Positions 36,536 to 46,760 are shown, counted from the first letter of the stretch. The stretch is DNA of 54,399 bases from Methanobacteriaceae archaeon (GCA_017883605.1 JADGNH010000002.1:1-54399), one strand, 5' to 3'. The notes: generated from the sequence alone by a model not told the origin. Made by a program: numbers and translations.

Positions 36536-36758
36536 TTAAACACCTCAAACAACCTTAAAAAGGTTGGTAAAATTAAATATTTAATGGTTTTAATTAATAT
36601 TTTAAATTATTTAATATTTAATCTTTTATTAATATTAAGTTTTTCCTTAATCTCAAATTGTCATCAGATTATTTTATCTGATATTATTTATTTTGAATTT
36701 TTATTTGGATTTTATTTTATTTGGATTAGGATTTTCTTAAATATTATATTTCTACCCT

Positions 36759-37472
36759 TTAAAACTTTTCCATCATCTGCTTTAACTGGTAAACTGCAGT
36801 GTGATGAATAGTGCCAAGGTTACGATCCCCACCAACACAGGCCGCTCCTCTGATTCCAACTACATCACAGCCCAGCTCATAAAGTATGGGGAGTTGTTCT
36901 TCCTTTACAGATCCTGCAAGGGCACTTCTAAGTCCGTAATCATGAATAGTTTCTGTAAACTTTAAGATGGTATCTTTATCCATGTGATCAAAAAGAGTTT
37001 TGCCGTCTTTTACTGCAGTGTCAACCATGGCCAGATCTGCACCGGAATCTGCTGCAACTCGAGGTATTTCCATAGGATCCACAGCCCCTACCCGGTGGGC
37101 GTCGGCGTATCCGGAGGCCACCACCAGCGCCTGGTCATTCAAATCTTTAACAGCTCTCACCACATTTTCCATAACTTCCAGAGCTTCCCGGTAGTTTTTT
37201 GTTCCATATAATCCTACTTTAATATAATCTGCCCCAGAAACCACTGCTCCAGCGGCTGCCAGTGATACTGTCCCTGGTTTAAAGGGGATATCTCCTACTG
37301 TGGCGCTGACCTGCATAGATTTAGGGGTCAACTCTCTTATGTTCTTGATGACCCATGGAAAGTTAGCGCCCAATGAACCTTCTTTTGGATTTTTAACGTC
37401 GATTATATCTGCACCGCCTTTAATGGCTTCCAGTGCTTCCTCTGTATTTATGGGACTAATTAAGAGAAGCAA
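36759..37472 (-). CDS. mfnB: 4-(hydroxymethyl)-2-furancarboxaldehyde-phosphate synthase
   Basis: Makes the furan precursor of methanofuran from two glyceraldehyde 3-phosphate molecules. VKNPKEGSLGANFPWVI carries the Schiff-base lysine, and DYIKVGLYG and VDTAVKDGKTLFDH are further conserved segments of the MfnB/DUF556 family; the 237-residue length is typical. The start is TTG at 37472, with GGAGG eight bases away. An ATG five bases earlier, only three bases from the same site, reads MICFS and stops, so TTG is the true start. Confidence 0.93.
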   Translation of the reverse strand: MLLLISPINTEEALEAIKGGADIIDVKNPKEGSLGANFPWVIKNIRELTPKSMQVSATVGDIPFKPGTVSLAAAGAVVSGADYIKVGLYGTKNYREALEVMENVVRAVKDLNDQALVVASGYADAHRVGAVDPMEIPRVAADSGADLAMVDTAVKDGKTLFDHMDKDTILKFTETIHDYGLRSALAGSVKEEQLPILYELGCDVVGIRGAACVGGDRNLGTIHHTAVYQLKQMMEKF

Positions 37473-37601
37473 ATCATATACCTCCTATTATACTAATCAA
37501 GTCTAAAAACTAATATTTAAATTCTGTGATTTAGTGTCTAATAAATTTCTATTTCTCTGATTTTAATTGTCTAATAAATTTTTATTCCTGTGATTTAATC
37601 A

Positions 37602-38804
37602 TCAAAATGGTGATCCTTTTTTTCTGATTCGGGATGCTATTTTTGCATGTTCCGGGCAGAAGAGATGAGATTCAACAGATTCTTTCCTCATTTTTTCAAT
37701 CATTTCACTGGTACAAATATCTAAGGGGCACTCTAATGTGCACAAACCACAGAGAGTACATGTAAATAGTCCTGAATCAAAACAAGACTTTTCATTCTCT
37801 ATAAAACGGCTTAAAACCACTCCCCGGCCGCCCAAATATCTCCGGTACCCAAAATCATATCCAATGGCATTGTAGATGGGACAGGAAACAATGCAACTGC
37901 CACAGCCGATGCATAAAAGACATTCTCCTCCCTCTTTGATGGATTCACTCCGCCCGTTGTCAAGAAGTATCACCACCACTCTTCTGGGACCGTACATGTC
38001 ATCCAGAAGTATCTGTTCTATATCAGCTGTTTTTGAGGGGGAGGATATAACATTCATATAGGCAGGAGTTGTTTTCCCGGTTGCATATATGGTTTCAAGT
38101 TTTACAACAGATACCGCTTCCTCTATAGTTCTGACCAGTTTATCTATACCCACGATTACGATGTGGGTGTCCAGCATGGAGACCAGGTTTATATTACCTT
38201 CGTTGTGGACGGTTATGATTGAACCATCTTCTGCTGCCACCGAATTTGCCCCGGTTATTCCAATATTACATTTTGAAAGTTTATCCAACACATCTGACTT
38301 GACAGCATCAAGTATGGCACGTGGTTCAGGATTTATTTTAGTATTAAGCCTTTTTGAAGCTAATTCTGCGATTTTCTCCATATTCAAATGGGATGCCGGG
38401 CCAATTGGATGGGAAGGACGGCTTTCGGGGTCGAACTGGACTATTCTATCTCCTAAATCTGTTTCCAGAACAGCGATCCCATTACCTTCCAGGAACTCTG
38501 AAAGTCCTATTTCCCCGGCGGTGTTTGACTTTGACTTGGCAACCATTAATTCATTTTTAACTATATTTAATATGGATTCCAGGGCTTTTTCTGAGTTATC
38601 TGCAAATATAACTTCATTACCATTTTCTTGAAGTTTTTTTATCCCTTTATTCAAAAGTTCATCAAGGTTTGAGATGGAATACTTTCTTATCTCTTTAACT
38701 TTTTTCTTAAGATCCTGTGTTCGCTCACTATCAAGGAGATGGGAACGTCTTTCATCCAATATAGCAAATGATTTGTTCATTGCATCAATTTCAGACTTCT
38801 TCAT
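37602..38804 (-). CDS. LUD-domain iron-sulfur protein, LutB-like
   Basis: The N-terminal 270 residues form a LUD domain (GITGANSVAAEDGSII is its core), followed by two 4Fe-4S motifs, CIGCGSCIVSCP near 315 and CTLCGLCTLECP near 360. This is the architecture of LutB, which with LutA and LutC oxidises lactate in bacteria. The start is placed at the ATG at 38804, with GGGG seven bases upstream; a TTG two codons earlier is the alternative. It overlaps the end of the upstream CCG-domain gene by 14 bases. No lutC-like gene is near. Confidence 0.85.
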   Translation of the reverse strand: MKKSEIDAMNKSFAILDERRSHLLDSERTQDLKKKVKEIRKYSISNLDELLNKGIKKLQENGNEVIFADNSEKALESILNIVKNELMVAKSKSNTAGEIGLSEFLEGNGIAVLETDLGDRIVQFDPESRPSHPIGPASHLNMEKIAELASKRLNTKINPEPRAILDAVKSDVLDKLSKCNIGITGANSVAAEDGSIITVHNEGNINLVSMLDTHIVIVGIDKLVRTIEEAVSVVKLETIYATGKTTPAYMNVISSPSKTADIEQILLDDMYGPRRVVVILLDNGRSESIKEGGECLLCIGCGSCIVSCPIYNAIGYDFGYRRYLGGRGVVLSRFIENEKSCFDSGLFTCTLCGLCTLECPLDICTSEMIEKMRKESVESHLFCPEHAKIASRIRKKGSPF

Positions 38805-39561
38805 CTTCAAGCCCCATTAAAATCAGTTCAGATATGTCAACTACCCCTGAAATATGGATATTGTTATTTAATTTGTTTTTATCATTCATTTTGTCTTTGT
38901 CATTCATTTTGTCTTTGTTGTCAATTTTAAAACATTCTAAACCTTCTTTGAGGTTTAAAATACAAAAAGAGCAGGATGTTACCAGTAAATCAGCTTCTGT
39001 GTTTTCTGCATCCATAATCCTTTTTTTACCAATATCAACGGCCATTTCTTGAAATGCGGATTTAACACCGCCGCCTGCCCCGCAGCATCTTGATTTCTCT
39101 CTGCTTCTTTCCATCTCCACCAGATCTGCTTTTTTCTTTAAAATTTCCCTGGGCTCTTGGTATATCTCGCAGTGCCTTCCTAAATGGCAGGGGTCGTGGT
39201 AGGTAACCTTTAGGGGAATTCTTTTAATTTTCAGTTTTCCTTTCTCAATTAGATCATTGAAAAACTCTGAAGTGTGGACCACATCAAGATCAACACCCAA
39301 AAGCTCTTTATAATCGTTCTTTAAAGTGTTATAACATCCTGCACAGGATACCAATATCTTTTCACCCTTTAAATCTTTTAAGGTTTTTTCCATGACTTCA
39401 AGAGCTTCTCTTTGAAAGCCTGTTCTTAAAAGAAAAGATGCACAGCATTTTTCATCCTCAATGATGGTATAATCTACACCTGATTTTTTTAACACAGTCT
39501 CTGTGGCTTCGGATATGCTGGTGAGCTTTTCCCGCACCACACAACCTCTAAAATATATCAT
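38791..39561 (-). CDS. CCG-domain iron-sulfur protein, LutA/HdrB-like
   Basis: Four cysteine groups mark two CCG domains: CCASFLLRTGF, CAGCYNTL, CCGAGGGVKS and CSFCILNL. Such domains bind noncubane or 4Fe-4S clusters in heterodisulfide reductase subunit B and LutA. A linker near residue 220 has a perfect 18-bp tandem duplication (38882-38917) coding twice for DKMNDK, so the linker has been expanding recently. The gene runs into the LUD-domain gene, making a two-subunit complex likely; substrate unknown. Confidence 0.85.
   Translation of the reverse strand: MIYFRGCVVREKLTSISEATETVLKKSGVDYTIIEDEKCCASFLLRTGFQREALEVMEKTLKDLKGEKILVSCAGCYNTLKNDYKELLGVDLDVVHTSEFFNDLIEKGKLKIKRIPLKVTYHDPCHLGRHCEIYQEPREILKKKADLVEMERSREKSRCCGAGGGVKSAFQEMAVDIGKKRIMDAENTEADLLVTSCSFCILNLKEGLECFKIDNKDKMNDKDKMNDKNKLNNNIHISGVVDISELILMGLEDEEV
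38882..38917 (-). repeat. 18-bp tandem duplication inside the CCG-domain gene
   Basis: Two perfect copies, 38882-38899 and 38900-38917, encode a repeated six-residue DKMNDK linker segment, in frame. Confidence 0.92.
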
Positions 39562-39737
39562 ATTGGCACCATTTTTTTATTAAGGAAACTATAATTGATA
39601 AAATTCATTATTTATGAAGATTATCTTATTGTAAAGGAAAAATCTTTTTACTATTTATTTTATTCAATTTTTCTTCATTATATTTCAAATCCCATTTCAT
39701 ATTATTTTATTATAACTCCATTTTCATAGCTTTTATG

Positions 39738-40739
39738 TTAAGGGTGCCTTTTTATGGCCAAATTGTAAATTATTCCCAGTCCATAGGAGATATGTTGCAG
39801 TGGTAGAAGTAAAAATATCATTAAAGAGAGAATGGTTTTCGTTTTTAGGGCTACTTCCAAGAAAACAGCCACTGCAAAGAGGATGTAAAGTATTAGGGGA
39901 ACCAATACCAACCATCCAAAAGTGAAATATAAAGGAATCAATAAAATGAGGTATAGAACAAATACAACCGTCAACGGCACAATTATTTTCACCATGCTCC
40001 TATGTTTCCTTACGGTGTTGCTGATGTTAACCCCGTAGTTAAACATATTTCTGGTAAATTCCGTGATGGAATTGGTTTCACGGTGCCAGACCTTTGCTTC
40101 TGGAACATAGAGAAAATTGTAACCGGCCTTTCTAAGTCTGAAATTCAGCTCATTATCATCAGATATAATAAGATCATCATCATATCTAAACCGGGATATC
40201 ACGTCTTTCTTGTATATGGCGTTGTAGTTGGGTATGCTTTCTAAATATTTAATACTTCTTTTTGAGAATGCAGGGTTACCCCCAGATGCTAAAAAAGATG
40301 TGATAAACGCATTTATTACCAGTTCTTTTTTATCATCGGTTCCTGCTATTAACCGGGGACCTCCAGCTCCGGCAACATCTTTAGACGATTTTTTAATGGC
40401 ATCATAAAGGTTGGAAAGCCATTTCTCATCTACATTGCAGTCTGAGTCAGTAAAGGCGATGAACCTTGAATTTTCATCAGAATTGTCAATTACCAGATTC
40501 CTTGCAAAACAAAGGCCGTGAAAACCAAAATCGGCCTCATTTAAAATTTTATACACCACATCTGAATCTTTTAAAACGTTCTTTACAATTTCTCGGGTGT
40601 GATCGGTGGAATTGCCATCAACAACTATTATTTCATAGTTTTTATGGTTAAAATTTTGATTTAAAATGCTTTTTAGACAGTTTTTTATATTTTTTTCTTC
40701 GTTCCTGGCTACTATTCCTACCGTTATCAAAATTAACAT
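39738..40739 (-). CDS. GT2-family glycosyltransferase with C-terminal membrane helices
   Basis: GT-A fold with the metal-binding TDSDC near residue 97 and a catalytic-base region DDNELNFRLRKAG near 195. Three hydrophobic segments at the C-terminus (about 250-320) anchor it in the membrane, as in polyprenyl-phosphate-linked or dispersed surface glycosyltransferases. It heads a run of surface-sugar genes. The ATG at 40739 has only a weak GGTT upstream, so the exact start is less sure. Confidence 0.85.
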   Translation of the reverse strand: MLILITVGIVARNEEKNIKNCLKSILNQNFNHKNYEIIVVDGNSTDHTREIVKNVLKDSDVVYKILNEADFGFHGLCFARNLVIDNSDENSRFIAFTDSDCNVDEKWLSNLYDAIKKSSKDVAGAGGPRLIAGTDDKKELVINAFITSFLASGGNPAFSKRSIKYLESIPNYNAIYKKDVISRFRYDDDLIISDDNELNFRLRKAGYNFLYVPEAKVWHRETNSITEFTRNMFNYGVNISNTVRKHRSMVKIIVPLTVVFVLYLILLIPLYFTFGWLVLVPLILYILFAVAVFLEVALKTKTILSLMIFLLLPLQHISYGLGIIYNLAIKRHP

Positions 40740-41062
40740 CTTTTAACCGCTTAAACTTAAATAGATAAAACTTTATTGTTAGTTATTATAATTTTAGATA
40801 AATAAATCATTATTATCCTTAATATAAAATTTGATCTGATAGTAATTCTAATGTTATTGTAATTTTAGATCTCCAGAGTTTTGATTAGGTAAAAAAAGAT
40901 CATGAAATTAATGAAAAAATATTCTTCAGAAAAAATATTCTTTCAACGAAAAGGGGGAGAATGTGGTAAATTTTGCCTTAAAAAGTTATAGAGAAAAGTA
41001 AGAAGGATTAATCATTTAAATCAAACAGATCTTTGTTATAAATTCCCGGGGAGAACATCAGT
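40740..41062. other. Divergent spacer between two glycan genes
   Basis: Holds the promoters of two oppositely directed genes. It has duplicated segments (GTTATTATAATTTTAGAT at 40780 and a variant near 40855; AAAAATATTCTT twice near 40916-40940). No gene is seen. Confidence 0.5.
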
Positions 41063-41746
41063 ATGGCTGATTACAACTGGTCTAAAATAATAAATAATTA
41101 CTGGACAGCGGACTTCTTTCCATCCTATTTAAAGTCTTGGTATTATAAATTATTCAACTACTTTAAAACTTTTAAATTTCAAGGAGATAGTTACCGATAC
41201 TTCTATCATTGGTACAACACTACCTGGAAAAATGAAAGAACGGTTGAAATCCCCATCATTCGTAAATTCGTTATTGAAAATCAGAATGATGATATCCTAG
41301 AGGTAGGTAATGTTCTTTCTCATTATATTAATATAAATCATGATGTGCTGGATAAATACGAGAAAGCTAAAGGAGTAATCAATGAGGATGTAGTCGATTT
41401 TCAACCAGGAAAAAAGTACTCTTTAATTATCAGTATTTCCACTTTAGAGCACGTGGGCTGGGATGAAACCCCTTTTGACCCCCAAAAAATTTTTTCTGCT
41501 TTAAAGAATTTAAAAAATTCTCTTGCCCCTGGAGGTAAATTAGTAGCTACCATACCAATAGGCCAAAATCCAATTCTTGATAACTTTATTGAAACTGGGA
41601 GGATAAAATTTAACGATAAATATTTTTTAAAGAGAATATCTAAAGATAACAGATGGATAGAACTTAATTCAGAATTTTATAGGGTAGAATATGGTTCACC
41701 GTTCCCGTCAGCTAATGTACTGTTTTTAGGTGTTTATAACAAATAA
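41063..41746 (+). CDS. SAM-dependent methyltransferase-like protein of the glycan cluster
   Basis: Residues 73-85 (DDILEVGNVLSHY) fit SAM-binding motif I, and LIISISTLEHVGWDE resembles motif IV of class I methyltransferases; the rest fits the fold loosely. Placed among glycosyltransferase genes it may methylate a sugar or a lipid-linked intermediate, but this is context only. Codon usage and base composition match the neighbours. GGAGA lies nine bases before the ATG at 41063. It is transcribed opposite to its neighbours. Confidence 0.72.
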   Translation: MADYNWSKIINNYWTADFFPSYLKSWYYKLFNYFKTFKFQGDSYRYFYHWYNTTWKNERTVEIPIIRKFVIENQNDDILEVGNVLSHYININHDVLDKYEKAKGVINEDVVDFQPGKKYSLIISISTLEHVGWDETPFDPQKIFSALKNLKNSLAPGGKLVATIPIGQNPILDNFIETGRIKFNDKYFLKRISKDNRWIELNSEFYRVEYGSPFPSANVLFLGVYNK

Positions 41747-41804
41747 TAAGTAAAATATGTTCGAAAAAACGGTTATCCAAACTCTTTTTTTTTATCGGGG
41801 AAAC

Positions 41805-42917
41805 TTAAAATTTATTTTTATCCAGAACATTATTAAAGATATCTAGAAGTTTTTTACTGTAATTTTCCCATGAATATTTTTCAGATAACATTTTGGAAAT
41901 TTTTGTTGTTTTATTTACAGATTCTACATAATTTTCCTTAATCTCCAATATTTTAATTGTTAATTGACTGATATTTCCTGTTTCAACTACGGGAAAATCT
42001 TTGGACAGGATATTTTTAATTCCGCATTGGTCAGAAATAATAGTAGGTATCCCAGCTAACGTAGTTTCTAAAGGAAATATGCCCCAGGGTTCAGATTCTG
42101 GTACAAAAACTGCTATATCCGCAATTTCATATAATTCGTATAATTTTTCGTTGGAGATGGTACCATAAAAAAAAATTTTAATGTTATTATCAAAAGCTTT
42201 TTTCTGCATTTCTTTTTTTAGATGCGGGTAAAGGACATTTCCCACAAAATGTAGTCTTATATTTGGAATTTTATCTTTAATTTGCGAAAATGCCATTACA
42301 ATGTCTAAAGGACGTTTTTGTGGATGAATAGGACCTACAAAAATGGAATCAAAATAATTATTTTCAACATATTTAATTTCTCTTTCCAAATCAACACCAG
42401 AACCTACTGTAATCACCTTTTTTCCCGGATATTTCTTTTCAACCGCCTGTTTAATTACAGGACTTATGGCTAATATAAGATCCACACCCAAAGATAAATT
42501 GCTGTCCATTAAATTAGCTGGATATAATTTTCCAATACCTTGATTAGGAATTTGTTGACGGTAAGGTTCATTACACATCCATATTACTGGAATTTCTGTA
42601 AATTTAGAGATCCATTGAGCAGGGTGGTTGTGGACGTTGATCACATCATGTTTTTTAAGCTTGGTACTTAATTTTTTAATCAAATAATACCATCTAAAAT
42701 GGTTTAAAAAAAAGAGATTATTAACAATCCATCTGCGGTTTAAAGAGATAATGTCTGTATTTTCGAGTAAATCGTCAAATAAATAGTTTTTTTCCTTTTC
42801 AAAAGTGTATATTGTGACATCATGCCCCATCTTATTTAAATGATAACTTAATTTACATATCTGTTTCTCAGCGCCTCTTGGATATATTAATTCAGGATTT
42901 ACAATTCCAATATCCAT
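41805..42917 (-). CDS. GT4-family glycosyltransferase 1
   Basis: A two-domain GT-B protein of 370 residues. The C-terminal donor site carries SEPWGIFPLETTLAGIPTI, the E-x7-E motif of the family, and VGSGVDLE and FVGPIHPQKRP mark the start of the second domain. It probably adds a sugar to a surface glycan. The start has GTGA upstream. It is the first of three consecutive GT4 genes on this strand, but is separated from the next by 67 bases. Confidence 0.88.
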   Translation of the reverse strand: MDIGIVNPELIYPRGAEKQICKLSYHLNKMGHDVTIYTFEKEKNYLFDDLLENTDIISLNRRWIVNNLFFLNHFRWYYLIKKLSTKLKKHDVINVHNHPAQWISKFTEIPVIWMCNEPYRQQIPNQGIGKLYPANLMDSNLSLGVDLILAISPVIKQAVEKKYPGKKVITVGSGVDLEREIKYVENNYFDSIFVGPIHPQKRPLDIVMAFSQIKDKIPNIRLHFVGNVLYPHLKKEMQKKAFDNNIKIFFYGTISNEKLYELYEIADIAVFVPESEPWGIFPLETTLAGIPTIISDQCGIKNILSKDFPVVETGNISQLTIKILEIKENYVESVNKTTKISKMLSEKYSWENYSKKLLDIFNNVLDKNKF

Positions 42918-42984
42918 AATAAATCACTAACTTAAAAAAATTTTACACTTATTTCAAATTATCTTATATTTTTAATGCAGTTAT

Positions 42985-44061
42985 TTAGAACTGCTCATTA
43001 TCAAGGACGTATTTGTAAATTTCAAAAGTTTCATTCGCAGCCTTATCCCAACTAAACATCATGGCTCTTTTAAGACCTTTTTTAATTAAATCGTCTCTTA
43101 AACCATCGTTCACCAGTATCTCATACATTTTATCAGCCATTAAATCAACATCATGGGGATCCATCATTATCCCAGCATCTCCAACCACTTCGGGCAGTGA
43201 GGTGGTGTTGGAGGTTATTACCGGGGTGCCGCAGGCCATGGCTTCCAGGGGCGGCAGACCAAAACCAGCATAGGAGCAGGGGTAGACCAGCAGGTCAGAG
43301 GCGTTGTACCATCTGGGTAAATCTCCTTCTGGAACATAATCAATGAAAATGATGTCGTTATTTAAATTCAAATCTTCAATTAACTTTAAATTCTTTTCTC
43401 TGGCACCATAAAATTGTGGTCGGCCAATTTTAACTAATTTAACGTCGGAAAATCTTTTTTTTAGTTTATAAAATGATTTTATTAAGGTAGGAACGTTCTG
43501 TCGGGGGTGTTCGGAGCCAATATATAAAACTATTTTTGAATTTTGCGAAAGATTTAAATCCTTTAATATTTCTTTATCATCGGTTCTGGTGTAAACTTCA
43601 TGGTCCACGGCAGGATAGACAATGTCTATCCTGTTTTCAGGATAACCCACATGCTGGATAATGTCATTTTTAGAGAACTGAGAGATAGTAATTATCCTTT
43701 CAGCATTTTTTAATCCCTTCATATTTAAAATAGAGGAATAACTTTTCTCGTAAACCAGGGGTATTAGATCATAACAGGTTATCAGGCAATTTTTTAATCT
43801 TAAAAGTTTTTGTAGATAAGCAAGATTTTGTGAGGTTATATGTTTTAGATTACCCTTTTTTAACCTTTTTTTAACCATTAAAGGGTATATAAAATATAGT
43901 TTAAGCGCATTGGCAATATTTGCATTCCCAATTTTGAATTCAACTGGATCATATTCAATAATGTTTAATTTTAACTTTAACCTTCTATGTATTTCCCTTT
44001 GATATTTAGCTACCCCGAAAAGTTCGACAGTTCTAGCTCCGTTTATATAATCGATTTCCAT
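42985..44061 (-). CDS. GT4-family glycosyltransferase 2
   Basis: A GT-B protein with the donor-binding region YIGSEHPRQNV and SYAGFGLPPLEAMACGTPVI. The usual first glutamate of E-x7-E reads alanine here (YAGFGLP instead of YEGFGLP); activity may still be kept because the second glutamate is present. Two starts are possible: an ATG at 44076 with little room for a ribosome binding site, and the ATG at 44061, which has GGTGA eight bases upstream and is preferred. Adjacent genes suggest a shared glycan pathway. Confidence 0.85.
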   Translation of the reverse strand: MEIDYINGARTVELFGVAKYQREIHRRLKLKLNIIEYDPVEFKIGNANIANALKLYFIYPLMVKKRLKKGNLKHITSQNLAYLQKLLRLKNCLITCYDLIPLVYEKSYSSILNMKGLKNAERIITISQFSKNDIIQHVGYPENRIDIVYPAVDHEVYTRTDDKEILKDLNLSQNSKIVLYIGSEHPRQNVPTLIKSFYKLKKRFSDVKLVKIGRPQFYGAREKNLKLIEDLNLNNDIIFIDYVPEGDLPRWYNASDLLVYPCSYAGFGLPPLEAMACGTPVITSNTTSLPEVVGDAGIMMDPHDVDLMADKMYEILVNDGLRDDLIKKGLKRAMMFSWDKAANETFEIYKYVLDNEQF

Positions 44062-44105
44062 GCGATTTTTCACCATTTACCTAAATTTATGGATTATTGA
44101 ATAAA

Positions 44106-45299
44106 TCAAATATCTAAAACGTCCTGGTAAACTTTCTCAGTTTTCTCAGCGATTTTTTTCCAGGAATAATTTACAACCATCTTTTTACCACATTCCCCCA
44201 TTTTCTTCCTCACATCCTCATTTTCCAGTAGATAGGTGAGGGCATCTGCCAGGGCTTTAATGTTTCCTGGTTCAATGATTAATCCATTTTTTCCATGATT
44301 AACAATATCTGGTATTCCTCCCAGTTTTGTTGATATGACGGGAATACCGCAGGCCATGGCCTCTAAATTCACGATTCCAAAGGCTTCTGCCAGGGTAACT
44401 GATGGTAAACAAAAGATATCAGCAGCTTTGAAGTAAAGTGGTTTAAGATCTTCTTCAATATAACCTACAAACTTCACGTGTTCCTCTAAATCCAATTTTT
44501 TTGCCAGATCTTTTAATTCTTCCTGCATATCCCCTCTGCCCACAAAAACCAGTTTAACCTTAGCATTGGATATTCCTTTTTTTACCAATGAAAATGCTTT
44601 TAAAAGGATATCAGGGCCTTTATACTGCACTATATTTCCAAAAAAGAGTATAATTTCTTCATTAAGCGGCAATTCTAATTTTATTCTGGATTCCTCCTTT
44701 GAAAAATTAATATCGAAGTTTTCAAGGTTTATACCATTGGGGATAACCACTATTTTATCTCTATATTTACCTAAATATCTGGACTTATCTATATAAGATG
44801 GTGATGTGGCAATTATGATATCGGCGCTGGAGAGAACCTTTGGAAGTAGGTATCTGTTGTAAATTGAAGTCGCTGCATTTCTTATTAAATTTCCACCTGT
44901 ATTTTGCGCATCTGCCTGGTAAGTGATTATAAAAGGGACTTTTTTCTTTTTTGAGTATCTTGAAGCAGATAAATCAGGATAGGGTATATTATAAAGGGCA
45001 TGAACAATGTCTACATCATTTTTTAGCGGTTTGTACATTAGGTTCAGGGATAGGTTGGCACTGGCAATTTTCAGATTGGTGCCGTAGCGATAGATGTGCA
45101 TCCCCTCTGAGAATTCTACTGAATCACTGGATTTCATGGATGTGGTGAAAACGTTTATTTCATGTCCCCTTTCTCCCATTTTAAGGGCTAAATTATGGGC
45201 AGCAATTTCTGTACCGCCGTGTGCATACTTTTTGTTATAATCAGGGTTATGGAGAAGATTGATATAGGGAAAATGACCAACAAAATATCCTATTTTCAT
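44106..45299 (-). CDS. GT4-family glycosyltransferase 3
   Basis: A 397-residue GT-B protein close to the PimB/WcaL type: GGTEIAAHNLAL near residue 28 and EAFGIVNLEAMACGIPVI (E-x7-E) near 315, followed by GLIIEPGN. GGAGAT lies four to five bases before the ATG. It is transcribed towards glycosyltransferase 2 with a 44-base gap, so it is probably the first gene of an operon of three. Confidence 0.89.
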   Translation of the reverse strand: MKIGYFVGHFPYINLLHNPDYNKKYAHGGTEIAAHNLALKMGERGHEINVFTTSMKSSDSVEFSEGMHIYRYGTNLKIASANLSLNLMYKPLKNDVDIVHALYNIPYPDLSASRYSKKKKVPFIITYQADAQNTGGNLIRNAATSIYNRYLLPKVLSSADIIIATSPSYIDKSRYLGKYRDKIVVIPNGINLENFDINFSKEESRIKLELPLNEEIILFFGNIVQYKGPDILLKAFSLVKKGISNAKVKLVFVGRGDMQEELKDLAKKLDLEEHVKFVGYIEEDLKPLYFKAADIFCLPSVTLAEAFGIVNLEAMACGIPVISTKLGGIPDIVNHGKNGLIIEPGNIKALADALTYLLENEDVRKKMGECGKKMVVNYSWKKIAEKTEKVYQDVLDI

Positions 45300-45376
45300 G
45301 TTATCTCCAGTTAAATCTTATATGCTAAATTTGATATAAAAATTTAGAAGTTATTATTAAAAATTTATGAAATTTA

Positions 45377-45760
45377 TTATTTCCTCTTATTTTGGGGGTC
45401 GTTTTTTGGATTATCCTTTGAGTTTGACTCTGAATCTTTCTTTTCAATAGCTATTTCCCTTACCAGTTCTGTTATTTCTTCTTCAATATTTTCTATCATA
45501 TTGTATATTCTGAAAATGAGATAATAGCATCCTATGAGGCCTAATATTAATATTAGATCAAGACCTCTTCCTATCCCGGTTATAGTTGCAAAGAAACCGG
45601 TGGATTCAGGATAAAATGAAATTACTATGACAAGTATCCATATAACGCTCCATACCGTAAGCATTCCCAGGGACATCTTGCCGTCTCTGAATCTAATGAT
45701 GGTTACCACTATCCCCAGAAGTCCCACAAGGATTCCTATAATCTGGTATATCATTAGCAT
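45377..45760 (-). CDS. DUF2304 membrane protein
   Basis: Three membrane helices occupy residues 4-22, 36-50 and 66-85; a charged tail follows (REIAIEKKDSESNSKDNPKNDPQNKRK). Proteins of this family (DUF2304) are regularly encoded beside polyprenyl-phosphate glycosyltransferases, as here, and probably form a membrane partner or flippase-like element. GAGGTG five bases before the first ATG supports the start over an internal ATG two codons later. Confidence 0.87.
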   Translation of the reverse strand: MLMIYQIIGILVGLLGIVVTIIRFRDGKMSLGMLTVWSVIWILVIVISFYPESTGFFATITGIGRGLDLILILGLIGCYYLIFRIYNMIENIEEEITELVREIAIEKKDSESNSKDNPKNDPQNKRK

Positions 45761-45952
45761 ATAAACACCTCTATTTTAATTTGAAGGTTAAATTTTTTTA
45801 ATTTTTATTAAGGTCAATTTTTTATAATTTAAGCATCTCAAATTTAGATTTAGGCACCTCAAATTTAGGTATCTTTTATCAGATGTTATATTGAATTTTA
45901 TTGAATAATTCTTTTATTAATCTGTCTTTTATTTTTTTATTAATCTGTCCTT

Positions 45953-46630
45953 TTATTTCAGAATATTTCTTATTAGCTTAGCAAGTATTTTCAGTCCAAC
46001 CTTTGTATCAGTGCCCTTTGACAGAGAATAATCGGTATATATCGTTTTTATGGGTACTTCTTTCATTTTGAGGTTGCTCTTTTTGATCTCATATATTATT
46101 TCAGATGACACCCCATAATCCCGGGAATGTATATCAATCAACTCCGCAGCATTCCGACTAACTGCTCTAAGACCGGATTGTGAATCCTGAACATGAATGC
46201 CGTAGAATATCAAGGTTATCAGGTTCATAATTTGATTTCCAAGTTTTTTTGAAAGGGGCATCTCATTAAAATCTCTAGTTCCTATCACAACATCGGCTTT
46301 ACCATCTATTATGGGTTTAATAACATTCTTTATGTCCTCGGGGTGGTGCTGGCCATCAGCATCGAAGGTTACAATTATATCCGCATTTTTTAATAGTGCT
46401 GCTTCTATACCTGTTTTTAAGGATGCTCCAAGACCCCGGTTTATAATATGTCTGTAAATGTATCCGTGGTTTGGCTGTTTGTCCAGTGTTTCATGGGCTT
46501 TTTTATAAGTTTTGTCCAGTGAACCATCATCAACTACAATCAAGTCTAATTCCATGGGTAAAAGGTCCTCTAAAACCCTTTTTATGGTTTTATCTTCATT
46601 GTACGCAGGTATTACTACAAATAATTTCAT
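45953..46630 (-). CDS. Dolichyl-phosphate glucose/mannose synthase-like GT2
   Basis: A 225-residue GT2 with IPAYNEDKTIKRVL, the acceptor motif DDGSLDKT and the metal motif DADGQHHP; DSQSGLRAVS near residue 150 is characteristic of DPM1-type enzymes that charge polyprenyl phosphate with a sugar. No membrane helix is seen, so it needs a partner such as the adjacent DUF2304 protein. GGGGTA precedes the ATG. It is 192 bases upstream of the DUF2304 gene on the same strand. Confidence 0.9.
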   Translation of the reverse strand: MKLFVVIPAYNEDKTIKRVLEDLLPMELDLIVVDDGSLDKTYKKAHETLDKQPNHGYIYRHIINRGLGASLKTGIEAALLKNADIIVTFDADGQHHPEDIKNVIKPIIDGKADVVIGTRDFNEMPLSKKLGNQIMNLITLIFYGIHVQDSQSGLRAVSRNAAELIDIHSRDYGVSSEIIYEIKKSNLKMKEVPIKTIYTDYSLSKGTDTKVGLKILAKLIRNILK

Positions 46631-46760
46631 ATATTACCCCTACTCTAAGTTCTAATTTCATATTAGCTGAATACCCCATTCCAGATAAAGATCGTTAGAT
46701 TTTTTTAATGATAAAGACCGTTTAGTTTTTTTTTAATTATTTAGTTCCGTCCTGAACAAA

